Positions 1-7,798 of a DNA stretch of 55,564 nucleotides are shown here, one piece after another. Source of the DNA: Gemmatimonadota bacterium (lineage in GTDB: Bacteria; Gemmatimonadota; Gemmatimonadetes; Gemmatimonadales; Gemmatimonadaceae). The notes beneath the pieces are model-generated. The model saw only the letters and a list, made by a program, of their open reading frames with translations, was not told the origin of the DNA and did not search any database. How positions within the stretch are numbered: position 1 is the stretch's first letter; each line of letters starts with the position of its first letter. Location: contig JAJTHG010000053.1 of the NCBI GenBank assembly GCA_021298835.1, forward strand, positions 1 to 55,564, written 5' to 3'. Position numbers and translations under genes: made by a program.

Positions 1-321
1 CGCGACGGCGCCGCGGCGCGCCCCGAACGCGGCGCGACACCCTCGCGGCCGCGCCGGCCGGAACGCGCGGGTCTTCCGTCCGGGGAGCTCACGCGCCTGT
101 TCATCGCCGCCGGCCGCAACGCGAAGGTGCGGCCGGCCGACCTCGTCGGCGCGATCGCGAACGAGGCGGGCCTGCACGCCAAGGCGATCGGCTCGATCGA
201 GATCGCCGACGCCTTCTCGATCGTCGAGGTGCCGAGCGAGGCCGCCGACGACGTGATCGCCGCGCTCCGGAGCGCGACGATCCGCGGCCGCCGCGTCCTC
301 GTCCGGCGGGACCGCGGCTGA
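1..321 (+). CDS. DEAD-box RNA helicase, C-terminal fragment with DbpA RNA-binding domain
   Basis: The reading frame is open from the first base and stops at 319-321, so only the C-terminus of the gene is in the window. An Arg/Pro-rich linker (about residues 1-28 of the fragment) leads into a typical DbpA-type RNA-binding domain: 'RLFIAAGRN', 'RPADLVGAIANEAGL', 'IGSIEIADAFSIVEVP' and a final 'IRGRRVLVRR'. In DbpA, CsdA/DeaD and relatives this RRM-like domain follows the two RecA helicase domains and binds structured rRNA. The helicase core lies upstream of the window, so the exact subfamily cannot be given. Confidence 0.8.
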   Translation, partial: RDGAAARPERGATPSRPRRPERAGLPSGELTRLFIAAGRNAKVRPADLVGAIANEAGLHAKAIGSIEIADAFSIVEVPSEAADDVIAALRSATIRGRRVLVRRDRG

Positions 322-324
322 CCG

Positions 325-864
325 ATGCCGCGCTACGCCGCCTTCCTGCGGGCGATCAACGTCGGTCGTCGCCGCGTGACGATGGATCACCTCGCGCGAC
401 ACCTCGCGGAGGCCGGGGCGCGCGACGTACGCACGGTGCTCTCCAGCGGGAACGCGGTCTTCACCGATCGCCGGGGAGAACGGACCCTCCAGGACGCGCT
501 CGCGCGGCACCTCGCGTCGGCTCTGGGTTTCGACGTGCCCGTGCTGCTGCGCACCGCCCCGCAGGTGACCGACGTGCTCGACGGCGTGCCCTTCGGCAAG
601 GCCGACGTCGCACGGGCCCACGCGCTGCTCGTGGGCTTCGGCTCGACGCCCATGGACCGCGCTACCGCGAGCCGCCTCGCCGCACTCTCGGGCGAGACTG
701 ATGCCGTGCGGGCAGTTGGACGGGACGTGTTCTGGCTTCGCCGCACCCGCGAGCCCGCCAGCGACCTCGTCAACGGCGTCTTCGACCGCACGGCCGGACA
801 GCCGCTGACCTTCCGCACGCTCGACACGATCCGGAAGGTGCACGCACTGCTCGCCGGCCCGTGA
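325..864 (+). CDS. DUF1697 family protein
   Basis: A 179-residue protein starting 3 nt after the helicase stop, so probably co-transcribed with it. The N-terminus 'YAAFLRAINVG' followed by 'AGARDVRTVLSSGNAVF' is the hallmark of DUF1697, and the length is normal for the family. The middle part ('VPFGKADVARAHALLVGF') also fits. No catalytic function is established for DUF1697 and none is claimed here. There is no signal peptide or membrane segment, so it should be cytoplasmic. Confidence 0.85.
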   Translation: MPRYAAFLRAINVGRRRVTMDHLARHLAEAGARDVRTVLSSGNAVFTDRRGERTLQDALARHLASALGFDVPVLLRTAPQVTDVLDGVPFGKADVARAHALLVGFGSTPMDRATASRLAALSGETDAVRAVGRDVFWLRRTREPASDLVNGVFDRTAGQPLTFRTLDTIRKVHALLAGP

Positions 865-922
865 TCTCCGTGCCGGCCGGCTTGCGGACCCCCTCGGGCC
901 GGTCCCCATGCGCCGGAACGCG

Positions 923-1072
923 GGTCGCCGCGTCGCCGGTCGCCGCGTCGCCGGTCGCCGCGTCGCCGGTCGCCGCGTCGCCGGTCGCCGCGTCGCCGGT
1001 CGCCGCGTCGCCGGTTGCCACGTCGCGGGTCGCCACGTCGCGGGTCGCCACGTCGCGGGTCGCCGCGCGTCT
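923..1072. repeat. 15-bp tandem repeat (minisatellite), about 10 units
   Basis: Unit GGTCGCCGCGTCGCC occurs in six exact copies from 923 to 1012. Three variant copies follow (GGTTGCCACGTCGCG, then two of GGTCGCCACGTCGCG, to 1057) and a decayed tenth unit to 1072. It fills the gap before the esterase-like gene and ends directly at that gene's -10-like box. Open frames through it on both strands only reflect the repeat and are not called as genes. Confidence 0.95.
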
Positions 1073-1084
1073 ATCTTCCCCGAC
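1072..1084 (+). promoter_or_regulatory. Leaderless-type -10 box before the esterase-like gene
   Basis: TATCTT at 1072-1077 is followed by 7 nt and then ATG at 1085. No Shine-Dalgarno sequence is visible. A start of transcription about 7 nt after the box would fall on the ATG itself. The same box and spacing recur before yebC, ruvB and thiS. Confidence 0.6.
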
Positions 1085-1996
1085 ATGAACCTGCCCGTAC
1101 GCCCGATCTTCCGCGACGCGGGGTGGCACGCCGCCCTGCGCCGGCGCGTCGTCGCGGCGGCCGCACTCGCGCTGGCGGCCGCCTGTGCGAGCGACGCGAC
1201 GTCCGGCCCGTCGGCGCTCCCGACACCGACCGGTTCGGGGCGTTATGCCTCGGAGCTCTTCGCCGGTGTCACCACGACGGCCAACCTCGCCTACGGCAGT
1301 TCGACGCCGTCGGGCGCGGGCGCGCCAGCGACCCTGCGGCTCGACCTCTTCGAACCCGCCGGCGACACGGCGTCGAACCGACCCCTCGTGGTGCTCGTGC
1401 ACGGCGGCGGATTCATCAGCGGCAACCGCAACGACGCCAACCTCGTCGAGCTCGCGCGACGGTTGGCGCGGCGCGGCTTCGTGACGGCGTCCATTTCCTA
1501 CCGGCTGCGGTCGGAGATCCAGGCGATCTCCGATCCGGTTGGCACCATCCGCGACGCGGTGGACGACGCCAAGGCGGCGGTGCGGTGGCTGCGGTCGCAG
1601 GCGGCGACGTATCGCCTCGACGTCACCCGGTTCGCCATCGGCGGCGCGTCGGCCGGCGGATTCACGGCCATGGGTGTCGCGTACCTCGAGGGCGAGGGGA
1701 ACAGCGGGACGCCCGGGGAGTCATCCGCGGTGCGGGCGGTCGCCAGCTTCTGGGGCGGGATGCTCGACGTGAACGAACTCGAGGCGGGGGAGGCCCCGGT
1801 CTTCCTCGTGCACGGGACGGCCGACGCCGTGGTGCCGTACAGCGCGTCCACGAGCGTGCAGGCGCGGGCGCAGGCGGTCGGCGTACCGGTGGAACTGCGG
1901 ACGATGACCGGGGCGGGCCACACGCACTGGCTCCCCATGGGCGAGTACGTGGACTGGTTCTCGGCGTTCCTCCGCCTGCACCTGGCACTGCCGTAG
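1085..1996 (+). CDS. Alpha/beta-hydrolase (esterase-like) lipoprotein
   Basis: A 303-residue protein. The start at 1085 is preferred to an in-frame ATG at 908 because 908 would translate the 15-bp repeat, while 1085 gives a normal lipoprotein signal: Arg-rich start, hydrophobic Ala/Leu run and lipobox 'LAAAC' with Cys34. The mature part is an alpha/beta-hydrolase with oxyanion motif 'VLVHGGGF', nucleophile elbow 'GGASAGG' (Ser189), acid Asp247 in 'VHGTADAVVPY' and His279 in 'GAGHTHW'. The HGGG motif and the 'ISYRL' strand point to the carboxylesterase/BD-FAE-like group. It is probably anchored in a membrane facing the periplasm. The substrate is unknown; ester or polysaccharide-acetyl hydrolysis is inferred. 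Confidence 0.85.
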   Translation: MNLPVRPIFRDAGWHAALRRRVVAAAALALAAACASDATSGPSALPTPTGSGRYASELFAGVTTTANLAYGSSTPSGAGAPATLRLDLFEPAGDTASNRPLVVLVHGGGFISGNRNDANLVELARRLARRGFVTASISYRLRSEIQAISDPVGTIRDAVDDAKAAVRWLRSQAATYRLDVTRFAIGGASAGGFTAMGVAYLEGEGNSGTPGESSAVRAVASFWGGMLDVNELEAGEAPVFLVHGTADAVVPYSASTSVQARAQAVGVPVELRTMTGAGHTHWLPMGEYVDWFSAFLRLHLALP

Positions 1997-2000
1997 GCCG

Positions 2001-2020
2001 CGCGCGCCGTCGGGCGCGCG
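2001..2020 (+). terminator. GC-rich hairpin after the esterase-like gene
   Basis: CGCGCGCC (2001-2008), a 4-nt loop and GGCGCGCG (2013-2020) form a perfect 8-bp stem just past the stop codon. There is no T tract, and the next promoter box starts 2 nt later, so termination is likely but not certain. Confidence 0.45.
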
Positions 2021-2022
2021 TG

Positions 2023-2028
2023 TATGCT
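2023..2028 (+). promoter_or_regulatory. -10-like box TATGCT before the metalloprotease gene
   Basis: TATGCT lies 57 nt before the ATG at 2086. Unlike the leaderless units in this window, it would give a 5' untranslated region of about 50 nt. Confidence 0.35.
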
Positions 2029-2085
2029 CCACCGTCCCCCGCGCCGATCCCCGGGATCGGCGCGCGAACCACGTCTCACGCTCCC

Positions 2086-4692
2086 ATGATGCGCCACTTC
2101 CCGACGCTCGCGATCGGTGTCGTGCTGGCGGCCTGTTCGCAGGCCCCGACGCCGACGCCCGCTCCGGCTCCGGCCCCCGCCGCCCCGGCTCCAGCCCGCC
2201 CCGCCAACGGCACCGGTCCCTCGAACGGCCCCGCGCCCGCGCCCACCCCGCCCAACGGGGGGCAGCCGCCGGGGCCGGCGGGCGCCGGCGGCCAACCGCC
2301 CGGTGGCCCCGGGGCGCCGACGGCCGACCCGCAGCCGCGCCCGTACGCGCAGGTGATCACCGCGCGGGCGAAGAGCAAGGCGGGGGTCTTCGGCGTGCAC
2401 CAGGTGGGCTCGCGGCTCTACTTCGAGCTTCCGGCCGCCGAGCTCGGCCGCGACTTCGTGATGACCTCGGTGCTCGCCGGCACCCCCGCGGGCATCGGCA
2501 TCAACGGCACCCTCGGCCGCGACTGGCTCATCCGCTTCGAGCGGCGCGACAACCGGGTGTTCGTGCGGGAGGTGAACTACAACAACGTCGCGACGGACAG
2601 CACGGAGCAGACGAAGCGGGCGATGGCGCTGATCGAGTTCTTCCCGATCCTCGCGGTCTTCAACGTCGAGGCGTACGGCAAGGACAGCGCCGCGGTCATC
2701 GAGGTGACGCGCATGTTCACCGGGGGCGTGAGCGAGCTGGCCGCCGGCGGCCGTCGCGTCAGCCCGGACGCGGCGCGCTCGTACGTTGATCGCTTCGCGG
2801 CGTTCAGCCGCAACGTGAACGTGACCGCGGTGCAGACCTTCACCGCGTCGCCCACGCCGGGCTTCGGCGGCGCACCGACGCCGTCGCCGTTCGGCGCCCA
2901 ACCGCCGAGCGCGACGACCGAGGCGTACACGTACTCGATCGTCAAGCTGCCCGACGAGCCGATGATGCCGCGCCTGATGGACGCGCGCGTCGGGTACTTC
3001 GGCGAGACGAAGACCGACTTCGGCTCGCCCGAGCAACGCGTGCTCCCCCGACGCTACATCGCGCGGTGGCGGCTCGAGTGCTCGGAGCGGAAGGTGGGCA
3101 ACCTCTGCGTGCCGAAGAAGCCGATCACCTACTACGTGGACCCGGCCACGCCCGGGTGGCTGGTGCCGTGGGTCAAGGCGGGGATCGAGGAGTGGCAGGG
3201 GGCCTTCGAGGACGCCGGCTTCGCCCGGGGCATCGTCGCCGCCGAGGCACCGAGCGATCCCGACTTCTCGGGCGAGGACGCGACGGTCGCGATGGTGCGC
3301 TGGCTGCCGAGCCCGGTGGCGAACGCGGTCGGCCCGAGCACGACCGACCCGCGCACCGGCGAGATCATCGACGCCGACGTGCAGATGTACCACAACATCA
3401 TGGACCTGCAGCGCAACTGGTACTTCTCCCAGGTCGGCCATCTGGACCCGCGCGCGCAGCGGTTCCCCTTCCCCGACTCGCTGATGGGACGGCTGGTGCA
3501 GTTCGTCGTTGCCCACGAGGTGGGGCACACGCTGGGCTTCCCGCACAACCAGAAGTCGAGCTCGATGTACCCGGCCGACTCGGTGCGGTCGAGGACGTGG
3601 GTCGCGCGGATGGGGCACGCGCCGTCCATCATGGATTACGCGCGCTTCAACTACGTCGCGCAGCCGGAGGACGGCATCGCGCTGGGCAACCTGGTGCCGA
3701 AGGTCGGGCCGTACGACCGCTACGCGGTGAAGTGGGGCTACACGCCGATCCCCGGCGCGAAGACCCCGGAGGACGAGACGCCCACGCTCGATGCCTGGGC
3801 GCGGATGCAGGATTCGATTCCCTGGTACCGCTTCGGCGGCGACGCCAACCCGGCGGCACCGGATCCGGGCGAGCAGAGCGAGGCGGTCGGCGACGCCGAC
3901 GCGGTGAAGTCCACCCGGCTCGGATTCCGGAACATCGCCCGCGTCATGAAGCTCATGGAACCGGCGGCGACGGCGGACAAGACCGCCGACTTCTCCCTGC
4001 TCCGGCAGACGTACGGTGCGATCGTGGGCCAGTGGGCGACCGAGGCGGGCCACGTGCAGAAGGTGGTCGGCGCGGTGCAGCAGCAACAGAAGGTGGCGGG
4101 ACAGGCCGGCCCGGTGTGGGTGCCGGTCACGAAGGCCCGGCAGCAGGAGGCGATGCGCTTCCTGAACGACGAGGTCTTCACGACGCCGCGCTACCTGATC
4201 GACGCCCCGGTGCTGGCCCGGCTCGAGAGCGACGGCAACGTCGGGCGCATCGCCGGGGCGCAGGCCCGCGTGCTCGGCTCGCTGGTGGCCAACCAGAAGC
4301 TGCAGCGGATGGTCGAGGTCGAGGCGGTGGCCGCGAACAGGGCGGACATCTACACGCTGGGCGAGATGCTGACCGACCTGCGCCGCGGGCTCTGGAAGGA
4401 GGCGTACGCCGGCCAGGCGGTGGACGCGTATCGGCGCCGGCTGCAGCTCACGTACCTCGAGGCGATGGCCTCGAAGATCCGGCCGGCGGCGACGCCGACA
4501 CCGCAGTTGCCGCCCGGCTTCGGGCCGGTGGTGGTGAACCCGCGGGACTTCCGCGGGCTGCTCAAGGACGAGATGCGGATCCTCGACCGCGAGCTCGCGG
4601 CGGCGATCCCGCGCACGGGTGACCGCGCGACGCGGGCGCACCTGCAGGATGCGCGGGACCAGATCAAGGAGATGCTGGATCCGAAGAACTGA
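2086..4692 (+). CDS. Zinc-dependent metalloprotease lipoprotein (DUF5117/DUF4953-type)
   Basis: An 868-residue protein. The lipobox 'VLAAC' (Cys17) is followed by a roughly 65-residue Pro/Ala/Gly-rich spacer, a sign of a surface-tethered lipoprotein. A DUF5117-like region comes next ('GVHQVGSRLYFELP', 'GRDFVMTSVLAGTP', 'VFVREVNYN'). The metalloprotease core contains HEVGHTLGFPHN with His477, Glu478, His481 and a third ligand at His487, the extended metzincin-type pattern. 'APSIMDYARFNYVAQPEDG' downstream is the expected Met-turn region. The C-terminal 250 residues are helical and match the DUF4953-like part. Paralogues are frequent in Bacteroidota and Gemmatimonadota; substrates are not established. 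The first ATG (2086) is followed at once by another at 2089. Confidence 0.9.
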   Translation: MMRHFPTLAIGVVLAACSQAPTPTPAPAPAPAAPAPARPANGTGPSNGPAPAPTPPNGGQPPGPAGAGGQPPGGPGAPTADPQPRPYAQVITARAKSKAGVFGVHQVGSRLYFELPAAELGRDFVMTSVLAGTPAGIGINGTLGRDWLIRFERRDNRVFVREVNYNNVATDSTEQTKRAMALIEFFPILAVFNVEAYGKDSAAVIEVTRMFTGGVSELAAGGRRVSPDAARSYVDRFAAFSRNVNVTAVQTFTASPTPGFGGAPTPSPFGAQPPSATTEAYTYSIVKLPDEPMMPRLMDARVGYFGETKTDFGSPEQRVLPRRYIARWRLECSERKVGNLCVPKKPITYYVDPATPGWLVPWVKAGIEEWQGAFEDAGFARGIVAAEAPSDPDFSGEDATVAMVRWLPSPVANAVGPSTTDPRTGEIIDADVQMYHNIMDLQRNWYFSQVGHLDPRAQRFPFPDSLMGRLVQFVVAHEVGHTLGFPHNQKSSSMYPADSVRSRTWVARMGHAPSIMDYARFNYVAQPEDGIALGNLVPKVGPYDRYAVKWGYTPIPGAKTPEDETPTLDAWARMQDSIPWYRFGGDANPAAPDPGEQSEAVGDADAVKSTRLGFRNIARVMKLMEPAATADKTADFSLLRQTYGAIVGQWATEAGHVQKVVGAVQQQQKVAGQAGPVWVPVTKARQQEAMRFLNDEVFTTPRYLIDAPVLARLESDGNVGRIAGAQARVLGSLVANQKLQRMVEVEAVAANRADIYTLGEMLTDLRRGLWKEAYAGQAVDAYRRRLQLTYLEAMASKIRPAATPTPQLPPGFGPVVVNPRDFRGLLKDEMRILDRELAAAIPRTGDRATRAHLQDARDQIKEMLDPKN

Positions 4693-4747
4693 GCCGCGCT
4701 GGCGCCCCTCGCGCGGGAGGCGGGCGGCGCCGGAGCGACCGGCGGGC

Positions 4748-4781
4748 GACACGGGGGGCGACGCACGTCGCCCCCCGTGTC
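4748..4781 (+). terminator. Perfect 15-bp stem hairpin after the metalloprotease gene
   Basis: GACACGGGGGGCGAC (4748-4762), loop GCAC, and GTCGCCCCCCGTGTC (4767-4781) pair perfectly. It lies 55 nt past the stop and before the respiratory operon. A very stable hairpin, but only GTTGG follows instead of a T tract. Confidence 0.65.
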
Positions 4782-4871
4782 GTTGGTGCCGGGAACGGCC
4801 GGGGGGCGCTGCCCGCGCCGGGGGGATTCGGACCGACGATCCTACGGCGTCGGATGAACGCCGGTCCTCGG

Positions 4872-4877
4872 TACTTT
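4872..4877 (+). promoter_or_regulatory. Possible -10 box TACTTT before the cbb3 oxidase operon
   Basis: TACTTT is the only AT-rich hexamer between the terminator and ccoN and resembles the TATCTT boxes elsewhere. It would leave a leader of about 55 nt before ATG 4939. No FNR-type dyad was seen near it. Confidence 0.3.
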
Positions 4878-4938
4878 GCCGGAGGCGGCGACGCCCCCCG
4901 CCCCGCTACGCTACGCGCGTCCTCCACGTGCGACCCGC

Positions 4939-6606
4939 ATGACCATCGGCGTCGGCCTGCTTCTGGCCACCTTCCTCCTCTCCGTCGCGAGCCTCGGCCT
5001 CTTCCTGTGGTCGATGTCGCGCGGGCTGTTCGGCCGCGGCGAGGCCGCCGGCCGCGTGATCTTCGAACCCAGGGAGGTCGGCCTCGTCGAGGAACCCGCC
5101 GGGCCGGTGGGCGACGAAGACGCGCTGCAGGGCGTCATGAACCGCACGGGGCACACCGGCGAGTTCTCGGTGCTCACCCCGGACCAGGCGAGCGAGCGCG
5201 CGCGGCTCGATGCGTCGAGCCGGATGCCGGTGCTCGCGGCGCTCACGAGCGCGGTGATCTGGCTCGTGCTCGCCTCGGCGTTCGGCCTCCTCGCGAGCCT
5301 CAAGCTGCACCTCCCCGACTGGCTCGTCGAGCATCCATGGCTCACCTTCGGCCGCATCCGGCCGGCGCACCTCAACGCGGTCGGCTACGGCTGGTGCTCG
5401 TTCGCCGGGCTCGGGGTGTCGCTCTGGATGTACCCGCGGCTCCTCAAGACGCCGCTGGTCGGCGGGCGCATCGCCACGGCGGGCATCGCCCTCTGGTTCG
5501 TGGGCGTGAGCGCCGGCACGTGGGCCGTGCTCACCGGCCACAGCGCGGGGCTCGAGTGGCTCGAGTTCCCGTGGCAGGCGGACGTCCCGCTGTTCCTCGG
5601 CGGCACGCTCGTGGGCGTCTCGCTCCTGCTGACGCTGCAGCGGCGCACGGTGCCCCACCTCTACGTGAGCGTGTGGTACATCAGCGCCGGCCTCGTCTGG
5701 CTGCCGATCCTGCTTGCGGTGGCCAAGTGGCCCGGGCTGCACCGCGGCGTGCCGCAGGCGGCGATGAACTGGTGGTACGGCCACAACGTGCTCGGGCTGT
5801 GGTTCACGCCGCTCGGCCTGGCCGCGATCTACTACTTCATCCCGAAGACCATCGGCAAGCCGATCCACTCGTACAACCTCTCGCTGATCGGGTTCTGGAC
5901 GTTGGCCTTCTTCTACTCCCAGGTCGGCGGGCACCACCTGATCGGCGGGCCGGTGCCGTCGTGGCTCGTCACGCTCTCGATCGTGCAGAGCGTGATGATG
6001 GTGATCCCCGTCGTCGCGGTGGGGATCAACCAGCACCGCACGATGTGGGGGCACTTCGCCGCGCTGCGGCATTCACCGACGCTGCGCTTCGTGGTCACCG
6101 GCGGCATGCTCTACACCCTCGCGTCCGTCCAGGGCTCGCTGCAGTCGCTGCGCGTCGTGAACGCGACGACGCACTTCACGCACTTCACCGTCGCCCACGC
6201 GCACCTGGGGCTCTACGGATTCTTCTCGCTGGTGATGTTCGGTGCGATGTACTTCGTCATGCCGCGGGTGCTCGACTGGGAGTGGCCGTCGGCGCGGATG
6301 ATCTCGCTGCACTTCTGGCTCGTCACCGGCGGTTTCGCCATCTACTTCACGGGGCTCAGCATCGGCGGCTGGCTGCAGGGGCTGGCGATGCTCGACGCCT
6401 CGCGCCCGTTCATGGACAGCGTCCGGATCACGATCCCCTACCTCGTCTCGCGCTCGGTGGGCGGCGCGCTGATGACCCTCGGCCACCTCGTCTTCGCGCT
6501 GCACTTCGCGCTCATGCTCGGGCGCCGCGGCGACCGCCGCGGGGCGGCGCTGCTGCGGCGCCCGTCCCCCGAACCGGTGGGCGTCGCGGCGGGAGCGACG
6601 GCATGA
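4939..6606 (+). CDS. ccoN: cbb3-type cytochrome c oxidase subunit I with CcoS-like N-terminal fusion
   Basis: A 555-residue membrane protein, the haem-copper catalytic subunit of terminal oxidase cbb3. Residues 1-50 form a single membrane helix followed by 'LFLWSMSRGLFG' and 'AAGRVIFEP', which closely matches the small maturation protein CcoS. The oxidase part begins near residue 95. Visible metal ligands are His144 (haem b, 'RPAHLNAVGYG'), His282 (CuB, 'WYGHNVLG'), Tyr326 with His332/His333 ('FFYSQVGGHH'), and His420/His422 ('VAHAHLG') for haems b3 and b. A TTG start at 4876 would add 21 residues without hydrophobic character, so ATG 4939 is chosen. The stop overlaps ccoO by ATGA. The fused CcoS part would be required for cofactor insertion, by inference from CcoS biology. 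Confidence 0.92.
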   Translation: MTIGVGLLLATFLLSVASLGLFLWSMSRGLFGRGEAAGRVIFEPREVGLVEEPAGPVGDEDALQGVMNRTGHTGEFSVLTPDQASERARLDASSRMPVLAALTSAVIWLVLASAFGLLASLKLHLPDWLVEHPWLTFGRIRPAHLNAVGYGWCSFAGLGVSLWMYPRLLKTPLVGGRIATAGIALWFVGVSAGTWAVLTGHSAGLEWLEFPWQADVPLFLGGTLVGVSLLLTLQRRTVPHLYVSVWYISAGLVWLPILLAVAKWPGLHRGVPQAAMNWWYGHNVLGLWFTPLGLAAIYYFIPKTIGKPIHSYNLSLIGFWTLAFFYSQVGGHHLIGGPVPSWLVTLSIVQSVMMVIPVVAVGINQHRTMWGHFAALRHSPTLRFVVTGGMLYTLASVQGSLQSLRVVNATTHFTHFTVAHAHLGLYGFFSLVMFGAMYFVMPRVLDWEWPSARMISLHFWLVTGGFAIYFTGLSIGGWLQGLAMLDASRPFMDSVRITIPYLVSRSVGGALMTLGHLVFALHFALMLGRRGDRRGAALLRRPSPEPVGVAAGATA

Positions 6607-7214
6607 GCGGCGAACGCGAGGTCTCGGTCTTCCGGCTGTGGCTCGGGGCGGTCGCGATCATCGCGCTCGCCACGACCCTGCTGGTGGTGCTGCCCACCCT
6701 GTCGCTCCGCGACGTGCCGCCTCCCGACGGGCTCGCCCCCTACACCGCCGACCAGTTGCGCGGTCGCCAGGTGTACATCGCCAACGGGTGCGTCTATTGC
6801 CATTCGCAGCAGCCGCGCGACCCGAGCGTCGGCCCCGACCAGCAGCGCGGCTGGGGGCGCCCCAGCGTGCCCGGCGACTACCACTACGACGAGCCACACC
6901 TGCTCGGCACGATGCGCACGGGGCCCGACCTCCTCAACATCGCCGTCCGGCAGCCGAGCCGCGACTGGCACCTCGGCCACCTCTACCAGCCGCGCGCGTA
7001 CCTGCCGGGGTCCATCATGCCGGCGTACCCGTTCCTCTTCGAGCGGCGCCGGGGGACGACGCCGCAGCCGGGCGAGGTCGTCGTGGCCCTCCCGCCGGGC
7101 GTGGCACCGGCCGGCACGCGCGTCGTGGCCACGCCGGACGCGCTCGCGCTCGTGGACTACCTGTTGTCGCTCGACCGGTCGTACCCCGTGACGCGAGCGG
7201 AGACGCCGCGATGA
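6603..7214 (+). CDS. ccoO: cbb3-type cytochrome c oxidase subunit II (mono-haem cytochrome c)
   Basis: A 203-residue protein with one N-terminal membrane anchor (about residues 12-34) and a periplasmic cytochrome c domain. The haem motif is CVYCH (Cys63, Cys66, His67) in the CcoO context 'GRQVYIANGCVYCHSQQ', with the axial methionine Met139 in 'GSIMPAYPFLF'. The conserved 'GPDLLNIAVRQPSRDWHLGHLYQPR' region is typical of CcoO. It passes electrons to CcoN. It overlaps the genes on both sides by ATGA, so the three oxidase genes are translationally coupled. Confidence 0.95.
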   Translation: MSGEREVSVFRLWLGAVAIIALATTLLVVLPTLSLRDVPPPDGLAPYTADQLRGRQVYIANGCVYCHSQQPRDPSVGPDQQRGWGRPSVPGDYHYDEPHLLGTMRTGPDLLNIAVRQPSRDWHLGHLYQPRAYLPGSIMPAYPFLFERRRGTTPQPGEVVVALPPGVAPAGTRVVATPDALALVDYLLSLDRSYPVTRAETPR

Positions 7215-7798
7215 TCGAGCGCCTCCGCCAGCCGCCGCGCCAGCGCGAGTTCGACGACCCGGACGAACGCAGCACGCCGGTCCCGCGCGGACTGGCGGCG
7301 CTCGCCGCCGCGCTCGTCGCCTGGGGCGCGTGGTACATCACGACGCTCGAGGGCACAGCCGACCCGTCGCTGGGCGACCGGCGCACGGTGGCCGCCCTCG
7401 CCGCCGCGACCGCTCCCGGCGGCGGCAGTGACGGGGGCCAGCTCTTCGCGTCCAAGTGCGCTGCGTGTCACCAGGCCTCCGGCACCGGCGTCGCGGGCGT
7501 CTTCCCGCCGCTGGCGGGCTCGGCGTGGGTGACGGGATCGCCCACGCGGCTCGTGCAGATCCTGCTGCACGGCATCCAGGGTCCCCTGGACGTGAACGGC
7601 GTCACGTACAACGGCCTCATGCCCCCATGGAAGTCGCTCCGCGACGACGAGATCGCCGCGCTGGCGACCTACGTCCGCACCTCGTGGGGCAACGGCGCCG
7701 ACGCCGTCTTCACCGCGACGGTGGCGGAACAGCGCGCCGCCACGGCGGGGCGCACGACGCCGTGGGGCGGCGGCGCGGAGCTGGCCACCGTCCCGTGA
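7211..7798 (+). CDS. ccoP: Membrane-anchored mono-haem cytochrome c (CcoP-like)
   Basis: A 195-residue protein. A cytoplasmic N-terminus ('FDDPDERSTPVPRG' resembles the 'yDgieElnNPlPrWW' region of CcoP) precedes one membrane helix (about 27-45) and one cytochrome c domain with CAACH (Cys83, Cys86, His87) and Met137 in 'YNGLMPPW'. Canonical CcoP has two haem c domains of about 100 residues each; only one is here. A short Thr/Gly-rich tail follows the domain. Its position directly after ccoNO makes it the electron-entry subunit of this oxidase. It could alternatively be a c-type cytochrome recruited from a caa3-like or alternative complex. Confidence 0.8.
   Translation: MIERLRQPPRQREFDDPDERSTPVPRGLAALAAALVAWGAWYITTLEGTADPSLGDRRTVAALAAATAPGGGSDGGQLFASKCAACHQASGTGVAGVFPPLAGSAWVTGSPTRLVQILLHGIQGPLDVNGVTYNGLMPPWKSLRDDEIAALATYVRTSWGNGADAVFTATVAEQRAATAGRTTPWGGGAELATVP

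Noticed and set aside
923..1072. Repeat array considered as CRISPR
   Set aside because: The units are contiguous 15-mers without spacers.
1015..4692. Very long open frame running through the esterase-like gene region into the metalloprotease gene
   Set aside because: Upstream of 2086 it is the out-of-frame shadow of the esterase gene (Arg-rich, no domain), and it starts inside the 15-bp repeat. The lipobox directly after ATG 2086 marks the true start.
1498..4752. 1084-codon open frame on the minus strand opposite the metalloprotease gene
   Set aside because: High-GC antisense shadow: Arg/His-rich, no motif, and fully opposite a gene with clear family signatures.
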